DNA from: Corynebacterium poyangense
Lineage (GTDB): Bacteria; Actinomycetota; Actinomycetes; Mycobacteriales; Mycobacteriaceae
Length of the DNA stretch: 64,000 nt
Reading direction: 5' to 3'
Assembly (NCBI RefSeq): GCF_014522205.1
Contig: NZ_CP046884.1
Span: 1,860,001-1,924,000, forward strand
In this document: positions 42,801 to 52,753 of the stretch, in pieces
Position numbering within the stretch: position 1 is the first letter of the stretch
Layout: the number at the start of each line of letters is the position of its first letter
Position numbers and translations under genes: made by a program
Notes under the pieces: model-generated
Seen by the model: only the letters and a program-made list of their open reading frames with translations
The model's database searches: none
What the model was told of the DNA's origin: nothing

Positions 42801-43179
42801 GCGCGGAGAATTGGAAGCCCCCGGCTATCTCGAACATAGCCGGGGGGAAATACCTCCGCGTGCGCGGAGAATTGCTGATCACCTCCAAGATCGGGCTGTG
42901 ATTGATAGAAATACCTCCGCGTGCGCGGAGAATTGCTCGGGAATAGGTCAAAACTTTCTCAGTAGCCAGAAATACCTCCGCGTGCGCGGAGAATTGCAGC
43001 AGAGTTTACGTGGGAGCCCGCCCAGGCGGGAAATACCTCCGCGTGCGCGGAGAATTGCCAACAAAACGATAATAACCGTGGCCTTTGTTGGAAATACCTC
43101 CGCGTGCGCGGAGAATTGCGTTCACCGGGGCTTGCCTGCACGCCGTGCGTGGAAATACCTCCGCGTGCGCGGAGAATTG
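39856..43179 (-). CRISPR. CRISPR array, 55 repeats / 54 spacers, type I-E-like
   Basis: 28-bp repeats with a CTCCGCG/CGCGGAG stem alternate with 33-nt spacers (two of 34 nt), period 61. The left four repeats carry CACACG/CACACA variants; the rest are identical. Five bases precede the stem and seven follow when read leftward, as in known I-E repeats, and the base after the repeat is mostly C. So transcription is probably leftward with the leader right of 43,179. Spacers 37-38 recur as 41-42. At least 20 spacers match the prophage in this window. No cas genes are present here. Confidence 0.97.
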
Positions 43180-43775
43180 ACCACTTTACCTGCGAGATTA
43201 ACCACCGGATGCTTCGTAAAAGACCATTTCAGGGTCTGGAATCATTGGCTTTCACCTCTCAATGGTGCTGTGGGCACAATCCTTATTAAATCATCTTTGT
43301 TGATGCTTTGTTCAAGTCTCCACCCCATAGGATGATCGGTGGTGGGTCTGTTCGTATTCGGTGTGTCTTTGTATCAGAGAGCACTTAATGCGCCTTTATA
43401 CGTCGGGCATCTCCTTTCGGAGGGGTGTTTTGTTCTCATTGGCCCGCAGTATCCCGCTTATGCCTCGTTGTTCATTTCTACTGGCTCCAAGGCTAGGAGC
43501 TAAGTTGTTCAAAGGGTGCACTAAAGAAAAGGCACTAGAAGGGTGCGCTAAAGACTGTGTTGTGTGGTATTTCGCACGAGCTCTTACTGGGACTCTGAGT
43601 TGGAAGCGTTGTCTGCACGCAGGCAAACCCTCATTAGTAGTTAGGTTTCTTAGACCAGTTTTGAAGCTGCTGCTATGCTCTCGCTACAGCCAGGAATGAT
43701 TGCTACCACAGCTTCTTTGATAGTTCTTAATTGGTATTCCCAGTCCTCTTAGCGCCAGAACAAACATGCTTTTTC
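43180..43775. other. Gene-free interval, probable leader side of the array
   Basis: About 600 bp without a credible gene. It abuts the uniform, presumably leader-proximal end of the array. Short direct repeats GGGTGC-x-CTAAAG occur at 43,516 and 43,540. A + strand frame of 112 codons is Cys/Leu/Arg-rich with no recognisable domain and no good start site, and I do not support it. No cas gene fragment is visible. Confidence 0.6.
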
Positions 43776-45590
43776 TTAGAGGGGTCGGCGAACCACTAGT
43801 CGCGCTGAGTTGAGGATAAATATGCTTTCGCTGCTGACATGGATCAATGCTGCTACTACTGGGCCAATAAGACCGGTCGCTGCAAGAAGCATCCCTATCG
43901 CATCAACCACGATGGTTCCGACGAAATTCGCCGTGATGATGTTTCGTGCTCGGCGCGCTACTCGGATAGTGGCTAGGAGATCGTTGAGATCGGAACTCAC
44001 TAACACCACGTCAGCAGTATCTTGAGCTACATCAGTCGCACTCCCCATAGCCACCCCTACATCTGCTCTCGCCAGCGACGGCGCGTCATTGACACCATCG
44101 CCAACCATCACCAGCGTCGCGGAATGAGACTCGCTATGGAGGTTGTCTCTAAATTTGTCGATCTCCAGGAGTTTGTCTTCTGGCAGCAATCCGGCCCTTA
44201 CGTCATCAAGACCTATTTCTTTTGCTAATTCTTCTGCCGCTTCCCGTTGGTCTCCAGTAATCATCGCCACCGGGATATAGTCTCGGTGGAGGCCCTCTAA
44301 AAATTCGCTGGCTGAGGGTCGTACTGTATCAGCAAGAACAAGTGTCCCTAATATTGACTCGCCCTCACTGACTTGGATTTCTCCTCGTCGCGCTCCCTTA
44401 GATATCCGAATGAGGCGGCCACCTACCTGGGCTTCTACTCCTTTCCCATGAATCGCTCGGAAAGAATCCGGCGGTGCCACTGAAATGTTTTCTTGCTGTG
44501 CCACAAGAACCACAGCTTTACCCAAAGGATGTTCAGAGTAATACTCCGCGCTTGCCGCCAAACCCAAAAGCTCTTTCTCACTTATCCCTGGAGCGGGATT
44601 GATTTCTTGTACTTCAAGAGCACCCGTAGTCAAGGTTCCTGTTTTATCTAGTGCCACCATCCCGACGTGCGACAACGCCTCCATGTGGGCCCCATCCTTA
44701 ACAAAGGCACCATTGCGCGCAGCTTGGCCAATAGCTCCAAGCAAGGCCAAAGGAGTACCTGCAGCGATCCCGCACGCACCTGCAACGATAATCACCGAAA
44801 TAGTGGCACGCATATCACGGGTAATAAGGAATGTAAGCAGAGCAGCACCTAACGCCATTGTTACTAGCCATGCAGCATAGCGGTCCGCTAAACGTTGCAC
44901 CGGCGCCTGGGAGTCACGAGCTTCCTTCAAGACGGCAAGGATCCGCCCATAGGAAGACTCCTCCCCCACCTTCGTGGCTTGGATCTCTAACCCTCCCGAC
45001 TGGTTCACGGAACCGGCATGTACTTCGGTTCCTGGTTGCACCTCTACGGGAAGAGACTCTCCTGTTAATCGCGACGTATCTAGCGTGGAATGCCCTCGCA
45101 CGACGACGCCGTCAACTGGGACTTTCCCACCTGGACCGATGATCACCACATCACCGGCTTCGATCTCTGCTAGAGGTAGCTCCTGTTCTTGGCTCCGCCT
45201 AACTCGAACAGTCGTGGGGAGGAAGGACATCAAATCTTCCAAAGCGTCATGACCTCGGTTAAGACACAGATCTTCTAGGATTTCAGCGATCAAAGCAAAG
45301 GTGGTGATAACCAACGCAGTCACCAGCTCTTCTACCGCAGCAGCAGCAACTACAGCAAGGAGCATAGACATTTCCATGCTCATTTTGCGGCGGCGCATAT
45401 CCTGCCAGGATTGTTGGGCCAACGGCCAACAGCAGTAGATGAGGGCTAAAGACCCCGCTACAGTGCAAAGCCACACCAACCCGGAACTATCGGCTTTGAG
45501 GCGAGATAATCCGACAACGATCATGGCCAGAACGGCCACGATGACTCGGTAAACACTGTGACGATTCATTTTCGACAAGGTGCTAATCAT
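43776..45590 (-). CDS. Heavy-metal P-type ATPase with unusual TM6 motif
   Basis: About 604 aa. It has phosphorylation site DKTGTLTTG, SEHPLGKA (HP motif), TGDQREAAEELAKEIG and GDGVNDAPSLARAD, hence a P1B-type pump. There is no N-terminal metal-binding domain; it begins directly with membrane helices. The usual CPC/SPC metal site of helix 6 is replaced by VAGACGIAAGTPL, so the substrate cannot be read off. It follows and overlaps an ArsR regulator, suggesting metal-inducible efflux. Confidence 0.85.
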   Translation of the reverse strand: MISTLSKMNRHSVYRVIVAVLAMIVVGLSRLKADSSGLVWLCTVAGSLALIYCCWPLAQQSWQDMRRRKMSMEMSMLLAVVAAAAVEELVTALVITTFALIAEILEDLCLNRGHDALEDLMSFLPTTVRVRRSQEQELPLAEIEAGDVVIIGPGGKVPVDGVVVRGHSTLDTSRLTGESLPVEVQPGTEVHAGSVNQSGGLEIQATKVGEESSYGRILAVLKEARDSQAPVQRLADRYAAWLVTMALGAALLTFLITRDMRATISVIIVAGACGIAAGTPLALLGAIGQAARNGAFVKDGAHMEALSHVGMVALDKTGTLTTGALEVQEINPAPGISEKELLGLAASAEYYSEHPLGKAVVLVAQQENISVAPPDSFRAIHGKGVEAQVGGRLIRISKGARRGEIQVSEGESILGTLVLADTVRPSASEFLEGLHRDYIPVAMITGDQREAAEELAKEIGLDDVRAGLLPEDKLLEIDKFRDNLHSESHSATLVMVGDGVNDAPSLARADVGVAMGSATDVAQDTADVVLVSSDLNDLLATIRVARRARNIITANFVGTIVVDAIGMLLAATGLIGPVVAALIHVSSESIFILNSARLVVRRPL

Positions 45591-45598
45591 GAGCGGTG

Positions 45599-45958
45599 TC
45601 AATTCTCCCAATGAGGATGGAGAGGGTTATCCTCTACTGCATGTTGGGCCTGGTAGACCGCCTGCATAACAAGCGTGCGGGCATGTTCATTCACCAAGCT
45701 ATAGAACATTTTTCGGCCCTCTTGACGGGCTTGAACAATTCTGCCTAAGCGCATCTTCGCTAGGTGCTGAGAAACCACCGTGGGTGTCTTTCCGACGATC
45801 TCGGCAAGTTCTCCTACCGGACGTTCGCAGTCACGAAGAGCCAAAATAATCCGCACTCTCGTGGCATCGGCTAACAGGGAAAACACTTCGACCGCGAGGT
45901 CAATATAGGGGCTTTCTTCCGCAAAGCCATATTCTTCGTTATCTTCACACATGTACAT
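45599..45958 (-). CDS. ArsR-family metal-responsive repressor
   Basis: 119 aa. Winged helix with FSLLADATRVRIILALRDCE and VGELAEIVGKTPTVVSQHLA, RQEGRKMFYSLVNEHARTLV. N-terminal MYMCEDNEE and the C-terminal HPHW offer Cys/His/Asp ligands. First gene of the operon with the P-type ATPase, which it most likely represses until metal binds. Confidence 0.9.
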   Translation of the reverse strand: MYMCEDNEEYGFAEESPYIDLAVEVFSLLADATRVRIILALRDCERPVGELAEIVGKTPTVVSQHLAKMRLGRIVQARQEGRKMFYSLVNEHARTLVMQAVYQAQHAVEDNPLHPHWEN

Positions 45959-46224
45959 ATATTAACTCGACGGAAGAACTTTGTCTATTTTTCTTCCACT
46001 CAAGATCCAACTCTTTTACCCCCCACCCTTTCCTCCCCGAAGAAACCCCTTACTGCTGGTCATAGTCTTTATTTTGTAGCCCAAAAACACTTAATCCCTA
46101 TTACTCCACTACAGTGACAGGGATTAGGAAAAATCGAAGAACTTTCGTGGTCTACTGTCTTCACCGCCGGGGAGCCAGCGGATGAGCGGTTACCTACCTG
46201 GGGTCCGGAAACACCGCAACCAAG

Positions 46225-48072
46225 CTATTCTCCATCAGTGCTTAGAGCAGCCACAAAAGCTTCCTGCGGAACAGAAACAGATCCGATGCTCTTCATCCGT
46301 TTCTTTCCAGCCTTTTGCTTTTCTAGCAACTTCCGCTTACGAGAAATATCGCCACCATAGCACTTCGAAAGCACGTCTTTGCGCAAGGCACGGATATTTT
46401 CCCGGGCGATAATCTTTGAACCGATAGCAGCCTGGACGGGCACCTCAAACTGTTGGCGTGGAATCAGCTGCTTTAGCTTCACCGTCATCTTATTGCCATA
46501 ATGCTGGGCGTGGTCACGATGCACAATCGCGCTGAAAGCATCCACCGGGTCACCTTGCAAAAGAATGTCGACCTTTACCAGGTCTGCCAACTGCTCCCCG
46601 GCTTCTTCATAGTTCAAGGAAGCATAACCCTTGGTGCGTGACTTCAGCATGTCAAAGAAATCAAAAATGATCTCACCTAGTGGCATGGTGTAGCGCAGTT
46701 CCACGCGGTCTTCCGACAGGTAATCCATGCCGCCCATTTGGCCACGTTTAGATTGGCACAGTTCCATCGTAGGTCCGACGAAGTCAGCTGGAACAATCAC
46801 TGTCATTTTCACAATCGGTTCATAAACTTCCCGCAGTTTCCCACCCGGCCAATCGGAGGGATTATGCACCACGGTTTCCGATCCGTCTTCGGCAATAACT
46901 CGGTAGTTCACCGAAGGAGCAGTAGAAATGAGATCTAAGTCAAACTCGCGCTGCAACCTGTCACGCGTGATCTCCATGTGAAGCAAACCCAAAAATCCAC
47001 AGCGGAAGCCAAAACCTAGCGCCACTGACGTTTCCGGCTCATAGGTTAGCGAAGCATCATTGAGCTGTAGCTTTTCTAAGGCGTCACGCAGATCAGGGAA
47101 ATCTGCCTGGGAGATGGGGAACAGTCCCGAATACACCATAGGTTTCGGTTCTTCATACCCTTTAAGCGGACTCTCGGCTCCGCCCTTTGCCCAGGTTACT
47201 GTGTCTCCTACCTTGGTTTCACGGACGTCCTTCACGCCGGTAATAAGGTAACCTACCTCGCCCGGCCCTAATCCATCACAAGGTTTTGGCGTCGGAGAAA
47301 CCACCCCTATTTCGAGGATTTCATAATCGACACCAGTAGCCATCATCTTCACCCGCTGCCGCGGTTTGAGCGTGCCGTCCATGACTCTGATATAGGTAAC
47401 AACACCCCGGTAGGTGTCATAGACAGAATCGAAAATCATCGCCCGGGCTGGGGCGTCGCTCCCATAATCAGACCGCGGTGGTGGAACTAGCTCACACACC
47501 TTATCGAGAAGCTCAGGAACCCCCTCGCCTGTCTTACCTGACACCCGCAAGACTTCTTCAGGCTCGCAACCAATAATATTGGCTATCTCTAAAGCGTATT
47601 TCTCTGGATCGGCCGCGGGCAGATCAATTTTATTGAGAACCGGAATAATTTCCAGATCATTTTCCATGGCCAAGTAGAGGTTAGCGAGAGTTTGAGCCTC
47701 AATACCCTGGGCGGCATCCACCAATAAAATCGCGCCCTCGCACGCCTCCAAAGCCCGCGAAACCTCATAGGTAAAATCCACGTGGCCAGGGGTATCAATA
47801 AGATGCATCACGATCTTGTCGCCAGCGGCAGAACCCGTGCGCGGCACCCACGGCAACCGCACATTCTGTGCCTTAATGGTAATTCCGCGCTCGCGTTCAA
47901 TATCCATGTTGTCCAGATATTGATCCCGCATATCGCGCTCATCTACCACCTGAGATAGCTGCAATATACGATCCGCCAAGGTGGATTTACCATGGTCAAT
48001 ATGAGCGATGATGCAGAAATTCCGGATCCGTGATGGATCCGTAAAAGTTTTCTCCGCGTAATTCTCCGGCAT
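46225..48072 (-). CDS. lepA: Elongation factor 4 (LepA)
   Basis: 615 aa, full length. GTPase motifs [28 protein letters not shown] and NKIDLP; the C-terminal LepA-specific domain ends with [20 protein letters not shown]. Ribosomal back-translocation GTPase. Conserved corynebacterial neighbour of rpsT and holA, and the nearest unambiguous core gene to the mobile region. Confidence 0.97.
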   Translation of the reverse strand: MPENYAEKTFTDPSRIRNFCIIAHIDHGKSTLADRILQLSQVVDERDMRDQYLDNMDIERERGITIKAQNVRLPWVPRTGSAAGDKIVMHLIDTPGHVDFTYEVSRALEACEGAILLVDAAQGIEAQTLANLYLAMENDLEIIPVLNKIDLPAADPEKYALEIANIIGCEPEEVLRVSGKTGEGVPELLDKVCELVPPPRSDYGSDAPARAMIFDSVYDTYRGVVTYIRVMDGTLKPRQRVKMMATGVDYEILEIGVVSPTPKPCDGLGPGEVGYLITGVKDVRETKVGDTVTWAKGGAESPLKGYEEPKPMVYSGLFPISQADFPDLRDALEKLQLNDASLTYEPETSVALGFGFRCGFLGLLHMEITRDRLQREFDLDLISTAPSVNYRVIAEDGSETVVHNPSDWPGGKLREVYEPIVKMTVIVPADFVGPTMELCQSKRGQMGGMDYLSEDRVELRYTMPLGEIIFDFFDMLKSRTKGYASLNYEEAGEQLADLVKVDILLQGDPVDAFSAIVHRDHAQHYGNKMTVKLKQLIPRQQFEVPVQAAIGSKIIARENIRALRKDVLSKCYGGDISRKRKLLEKQKAGKKRMKSIGSVSVPQEAFVAALSTDGE

Positions 48073-48166
48073 GGGAATGAAGAGGGCCCTTTCTTACTCC
48101 AGTACGATCCACTACCCTACCTGATAGGACACCAGAACCAGCCACCCCATAAGGACAGACACCACG

Positions 48167-48745
48167 ATGGAAACCGCAGAGTCCACCCGGCGCGGCGATC
48201 ATCCTCGCCTTCAGCGCTGGAAAGATAAACTGAACCGGCTGCTGGGGACCCCACCGGCGAATCCGCTAGAGGCCGGGCTGCACGAACTTAATGAACGCTT
48301 AGGGCTCCATGCCGACAGCGAGGAAGAAGAAGGCACTCACGCCGAATCAGCGGTAGTGGTGGAACACACTGATCGACTGTCTCGAAGTATCTATTATGCC
48401 CCGGACATGGACGGCCAGGCAGAGCCAGGAGAAATAGTGTGGATATGGGTGCTCTGCGACGGGCCAGACAATCCAGCTCGAGAACGCGCGATACTTGTTG
48501 TAGGTCGCACCCGGCACACCATTTTGGGACTACTGATTTCCCCCAACCCTGACCATGACACTGAAGAGGAATGGCTAGATATTGGCAGTGGTCAGTGGGA
48601 CAGCTCAGGCCGGCAGTGCTGGCTGCGCCTAGACCGAGTCATTGAGGTCAACGAATTAGATATCCGACGCCAAGGGGCGGTTCTACCCCGGCGCAGATTT
48701 GAGCGGGTGGCGAACCGCCTGCGTAAAGACTTTCAATGGGTTTAA
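48167..48745 (+). CDS. PemK/MazF-like protein
   Basis: 192 aa. A variable acidic N-terminal arm (about 1-75) leads into a MazF-like fold: PGEIVWIWVLCDGPDNPARE, AILVVGRTRHTILGLLISPN, CWLRLDRVIEVNELDIRRQG. No antitoxin gene lies beside it. Actinobacterial genomes often carry such a solitary gene next to lepA; toxin activity is uncertain. Confidence 0.75.
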   Translation: METAESTRRGDHPRLQRWKDKLNRLLGTPPANPLEAGLHELNERLGLHADSEEEEGTHAESAVVVEHTDRLSRSIYYAPDMDGQAEPGEIVWIWVLCDGPDNPARERAILVVGRTRHTILGLLISPNPDHDTEEEWLDIGSGQWDSSGRQCWLRLDRVIEVNELDIRRQGAVLPRRRFERVANRLRKDFQWV

Positions 48746-48930
48746 AGCCTGTGCTACAGTAGCTGCCGTTGTTCATCTACCTTTCCTCTGATCTGATTTT
48801 CCTCATGGAAATTAGTCAGCAGCCAGGACCTTGGGGTTGCTGGGGAAGGTGAGGACACACCAGGTTTTCAGGTTAATTCACTAACCATCTTGGGGCCTGG
48901 CGTCGACCACGAAAGTCTAAGAGGTTATCC

Positions 48931-49197
48931 ATGGCAAATATCAAGCAACAAAAAAAGCGCGTTCTGACTAACGAGAAGCGTCGGATTCGCAATAAGTCCA
49001 TCCGTTCTGAGGTTCGGACCGAGATCCGCAAATTCCGTGAGGCTGTTGACGCTGGCGACAAGTCAGCTGCTGAGTCTCAGCTTCGGGTCGCTTCCCGCAA
49101 ATTGGACAAGGCTGTGACCAAAGGCGTCTTCCACCGCAATAATGCGGCTAATAAGAAGTCCAAGATGGCTCACGCTTTGCACAAGTTGGAAAGCTAA
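48931..49197 (+). CDS. rpsT: 30S ribosomal protein S20
   Basis: 88 aa ([20 protein letters not shown]), basic helical protein of full length, preceded by AAGAGG. A long leader (from about 48,750) may allow autoregulation. Followed by a strong terminator. Confidence 0.97.
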   Translation: MANIKQQKKRVLTNEKRRIRNKSIRSEVRTEIRKFREAVDAGDKSAAESQLRVASRKLDKAVTKGVFHRNNAANKKSKMAHALHKLES

Positions 49198-49210
49198 AGC
49201 TCATGGTGAA

Positions 49211-49254
49211 AATCGGCTGCCGTCGCCCACAAGACGAAAGCAGCCGATTTTTTA
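49211..49254 (+). terminator. Intrinsic terminator of rpsT
   Basis: AATCGGCTGC pairs with GCAGCCGATT, followed by TTTTTA. Confidence 0.9.
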
Positions 49255-49275
49255 GTATCCCCCGACGTTAATTTT

Positions 49276-49920
49276 TTAAAGCAACATTGTCATTCCGTGG
49301 AAGACCAGTTCTATTCCGACAACCAGGAAGAATAATCCAGCGACCGCATCAATCCAGCCACTGCCGGCCAGGAACTTATCTCTGATTGCCCGCGTGGAAA
49401 TTGCCGCTGAAAGCAGGATGAATACCAGAACCGCGGAGCTGACCATACATACAATGACCAGGAGTACCGTTGACCACGACGGATTGGGCGGCATGAGCGG
49501 AGCAATGAGCGCAGCAAAAAACAAGATTGCTTTGGGGTTGGACAGATTGGTCATCAACCCTTGGACGTAGCAGCGGCCAGCTGATCCTACTACCGTGTCG
49601 ATGTCGGGAATCCCGCCCTGAGGTGAACGGATTTGGGAGATACCGGCGCGCAACATTTGTTGACCTAGCCATACCAACCATCCTCCACCGAGGAGTTGGA
49701 TAAAACCCATCATGCCGTCATGAGCATTTAAGATCGCGGCTGCGCCCACCACCGTCAACCCGACCCACACGATTAAGCCGGTAGCTATACCTGCAGTTGC
49801 TGCTAGTGCCCGGTGCCGGGAGCGGGTGGCTATTCTGATGATCAAGAAAACGTCAGGACCGGGAGTGGCTGCACCGGCAACGTTTAGCAGCATCAAGACA
49901 CCTAGTTGACCTACTGTCAC
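49276..49920 (-). CDS. LysE/RhtB-family exporter
   Basis: 214 aa with about six membrane helices. Signature GAATPGPDVFLIIRIATRSR and QGLMTNLSNPKAILFFAALI are typical of RhtB amino-acid exporters. Overlaps the ankyrin gene by 4 bp. Substrate unknown. Confidence 0.9.
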   Translation of the reverse strand: MTVGQLGVLMLLNVAGAATPGPDVFLIIRIATRSRHRALAATAGIATGLIVWVGLTVVGAAAILNAHDGMMGFIQLLGGGWLVWLGQQMLRAGISQIRSPQGGIPDIDTVVGSAGRCYVQGLMTNLSNPKAILFFAALIAPLMPPNPSWSTVLLVIVCMVSSAVLVFILLSAAISTRAIRDKFLAGSGWIDAVAGLFFLVVGIELVFHGMTMLL

Positions 49921-50345
49921 TCAGTTTCTCCTAGTTGTTCTAGCAAATCGTGTCGCCCAAACATTGTGGCACACTCCACAGCATTTGGTTGTCCGGCTGT
50001 CGGGCTGGCGCCTGCAGCTAAGAGCCGAGAAACCACTGCATCATCTTTCTTAAAGATCGCTCCGGCGAGGGGAGACTGCTGCCGATCATTGAGCGCATTG
50101 ACATCTGCCCCATGCTCAATGAGCACATCAAGAATATCTAGCTGACCGTTGTAGGCCGCCAGCATAAGAAAGGTATTGCCATCTTGGTTAGCTAAATCTA
50201 CTGGAAGACCAATGTTGAGATAGTTATGAAAAGTCTCTGCAGCGTTTTCTCCGCCGTGTCGGCAGAGATCAAAAAGTTCCGTCGCAAATTCCCGAACATC
50301 ATCGGGGATATCCTGGTGATCCGGATTTGTAGAGAACTGAGTCAT
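49917..50345 (-). CDS. Ankyrin repeat protein
   Basis: 142 aa with three ankyrin units, for example NQDGNTFLMLAAYNGQLDIL then DVLIEHGADVNALND, and RLLAAGASPTAGQPNAVECA. Protein-protein interaction role. Coupled to the LysE-like exporter. Confidence 0.9.
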   Translation of the reverse strand: MTQFSTNPDHQDIPDDVREFATELFDLCRHGGENAAETFHNYLNIGLPVDLANQDGNTFLMLAAYNGQLDILDVLIEHGADVNALNDRQQSPLAGAIFKKDDAVVSRLLAAGASPTAGQPNAVECATMFGRHDLLEQLGETE

Positions 50346-50362
50346 AAGGTCTCAGTTTACTT

Positions 50363-51328
50363 TTATCGTGAAGCTAGCTGTGACAGCCGTCGAACCGCAT
50401 CCTCAATTGTGAACTCAGGGTCGCCGCCTTGCCCTTTCACCGCAGCATCAACCTCGGCGACCAAAATTACTGCTTTGCTAATGGCGTCACCATTCCACAA
50501 CCGAGCCGCCTTCATGGTTTTTTCGACGACAAAGGGGTGCATCCCCAGCTCTCTGGCTAACTGTTGGCTACTTCCGCCTCCTCGGGTGGAATACACTCTG
50601 GCAAGCGCCCCCACCTTAGCGGCCAGGGCTGCGGCAAGCGAAACTGGATTAATTCCTAACTGCAAAGCGCGTCGCGTGGAAGCTAAGGCGCGGGCTGTGT
50701 CACCTGCACACGCTAAATCCGCAATGTCATAGCCGGATACCTCCGCAACCCCGGCATAGTATTCCCGAACCTTTTGGGTAGTGACGTCACCATTGGTATC
50801 AGCCACCAGCTGGCTAATAGCACTTGCAAGCTCTCTCAGATCAGACCCAACACCCTCAGCGACAGCCCGGCTAATGTCTGGGGTAACCCGGACCTTGTGC
50901 CGCCGAAACTCCTGAGTTACCCAATTGATAATCTCATGCCTTTTGACCGGAGCAACCTCATGCACCTGAGCAATCTTCTTCAATTTAGGGACCATCGCTT
51001 TTGTTCGCCCCCCACCGCTGTGCATAATGATTAGCCAGATTCCGGGGGCGGGATCCACAGCGGCGCGCAACAAAAGATCCGCGGGTTCTTTGCCTGCCTC
51101 CTGAGTGTGAGTAATCACGATAATGCGATCTTCGCCAAACAGTGAGGGGCTAAAAAGATCAATGAGTTCAGCGTTGGTGAGTTCTCCGGCGCGCAGACTA
51201 GAAATGGGAGTATTACTTCCCTCGGGGCTCTGCTCTCGGATGGCAGTGATTATCTCATGCCGGGCACGTTCAGCGAGAAATTCTTCATCTCCGAGGATGA
51301 GATGAAGCGAGGCGAGACTACGACTCAT
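50363..51328 (-). CDS. holA: DNA polymerase III subunit delta
   Basis: 321 aa from ATG at 51,328 (MSRSLASLHLILGDEEFLAE). Clamp-loader fold: FGEDRIIVITHTQEAGKEPA, GIWLIIMHSGGGRTKAM, EGVGSDLRELASAISQLVAD. Start chosen because the longer frame overlaps comEC. Part of the beta-clamp loader. Confidence 0.92.
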   Translation of the reverse strand: MSRSLASLHLILGDEEFLAERARHEIITAIREQSPEGSNTPISSLRAGELTNAELIDLFSPSLFGEDRIIVITHTQEAGKEPADLLLRAAVDPAPGIWLIIMHSGGGRTKAMVPKLKKIAQVHEVAPVKRHEIINWVTQEFRRHKVRVTPDISRAVAEGVGSDLRELASAISQLVADTNGDVTTQKVREYYAGVAEVSGYDIADLACAGDTARALASTRRALQLGINPVSLAAALAAKVGALARVYSTRGGGSSQQLARELGMHPFVVEKTMKAARLWNGDAISKAVILVAEVDAAVKGQGGDPEFTIEDAVRRLSQLASR

Positions 51329-51333
51329 AGCCA

Positions 51334-52749
51334 CTATGGTGCCATAGCTTTTCCCGCTCGACGCCGCCAGGACTGTGGTATCCAGTTCATCAACGCATAA
51401 AGAATCCACCCGTACCCGACGATGACCCAGGCTGGACCAAGAATGCCATCCGGAACCGCGACGGTGGCGTAAGGAAATGATTGACACCATGAAGCAACGT
51501 GGTGGATCCACCATGCGCACGGTTCAATGATTTTGAGGAGCGGATACTCTAGCGAACCGGGGAGCTGGGCTAGAAGGGCCGCCGCTAAACCCAGGACCGT
51601 AATAATCGGAACAACCGCCGTGACAAGCAGATTAGCTAGGACTGAAACCAAAGAAACCTTGCCGGCCATCAGAGCAATGATAGGCATCGTGACCACATCT
51701 GCGGCTAGTGCTACGGCCACAGCGTTGGTGAGGATGTGTGGCAGCCTGAGAAAACTCAGCTTGTGCACCAAGAGCGGCGAAAGCATGACGATTCCAGCAG
51801 TAGCAGCTACCGAAAGCGCGAAACCATAGGATAACGATAGATCTGGATCCCACAGCACCAAGCCAAGGACAGAAAGAGACAACGCGTGCATTGGTTCCAT
51901 GTATGCGGACCTCACCACAGCTAGTAATCCCACTAATCCAGTTACAGTTGCCCGAAGGACGCTAGGTTCCGTTCCTACCAGTGCTAGGAACACTACTAGC
52001 CCCATGAAGGCGGCTATGGACTGAAGAACGGGACCTTGTCCCACCGCTCGGAGCAAAAGCACCATTGCTGTAGTGACGATAGCAACATTCGCCCCGCTGA
52101 CTGCACTGAGATGGGATAACCCCGTGGTTATATAGAGCTGAGTTTCAGCCGCATCTTGGAGAGAGGTATCTCCTACCACCATCCCTGGGATGAGTCCTTG
52201 AGCATCTGGTCCAACAGTCATCAGTACGGCCTGCCGAAACTCCTCGCGCGCTAAAGCTGCCCACCGTTGTATCCCCTGTACGGGAGCAGTGACATCACAA
52301 TGTGGTGCGGTGAGAAGCACCTCGGCAATTCCCGGCCGATGAGAGGGTCCGAGACTAACTGGTGCGGAAATATAAGATCCAGGAAGGGCTTCAGGAGATA
52401 AGTTCTGGTTGCGGCAGATTAGTGTGACCTCTGCTGGATAACGAGGAACACTGACACGCAGGAGCCAACCGCCGTGGTCCAGGGCTTGAGGAGGGTGAGT
52501 TAATTGAGCAAGGAGCTGTCCTGGAAAAGAATAGTTGTGGGCTAGATGGATTTTGAGTTCTGCGAGGGCCCAGGCGACACAACCTAATCCGGTGTCGAAA
52601 ATGAGGTGGCCTGGTGAGCGGAAAAAGATTGCTAGAGCTGAGACCGTGACAACTAACGCAAAGATGATCCAACGAGGGGTATCGAGCAGCGTCATGGCAG
52701 TTAACATCCATACCAACAAGGCTGCTGGGATGAGACGAAACTCCCGCAT
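51334..52749 (-). CDS. comEC: ComEC/Rec2-family protein
   Basis: 471 aa from ATG at 52,749 (MREFRLIPAALLVWMLTAMT), 4 bp after comEA. The competence domain has GMVVGDTSLQDAAETQLYIT and GLSHLSAVSGANVAI, with about ten membrane helices. The C-terminal metallo-beta-lactamase domain of longer homologues is absent, as in many actinobacteria. DNA-uptake channel by family; competence not shown. Confidence 0.9.
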   Translation of the reverse strand: MREFRLIPAALLVWMLTAMTLLDTPRWIIFALVVTVSALAIFFRSPGHLIFDTGLGCVAWALAELKIHLAHNYSFPGQLLAQLTHPPQALDHGGWLLRVSVPRYPAEVTLICRNQNLSPEALPGSYISAPVSLGPSHRPGIAEVLLTAPHCDVTAPVQGIQRWAALAREEFRQAVLMTVGPDAQGLIPGMVVGDTSLQDAAETQLYITTGLSHLSAVSGANVAIVTTAMVLLLRAVGQGPVLQSIAAFMGLVVFLALVGTEPSVLRATVTGLVGLLAVVRSAYMEPMHALSLSVLGLVLWDPDLSLSYGFALSVAATAGIVMLSPLLVHKLSFLRLPHILTNAVAVALAADVVTMPIIALMAGKVSLVSVLANLLVTAVVPIITVLGLAAALLAQLPGSLEYPLLKIIEPCAWWIHHVASWCQSFPYATVAVPDGILGPAWVIVGYGWILYALMNWIPQSWRRRAGKAMAP

Positions 52750-52753
52750 GGTG

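Noticed and set aside
39959..43335. Several long open frames through the CRISPR array on both strands (translations full of ILRARGGIS or NTSACAEN repeats)
   Set aside because: They are translations of the 28-bp repeats and unrelated spacers. The 61-bp period keeps cycling frames without stops; there is no independent coding signal.
43361..43699. 112-codon rightward frame beside the array
   Set aside because: Cys/Leu/Arg-rich composition, no ribosome binding site, no recognisable domain; an opposite-strand frame of similar quality exists.
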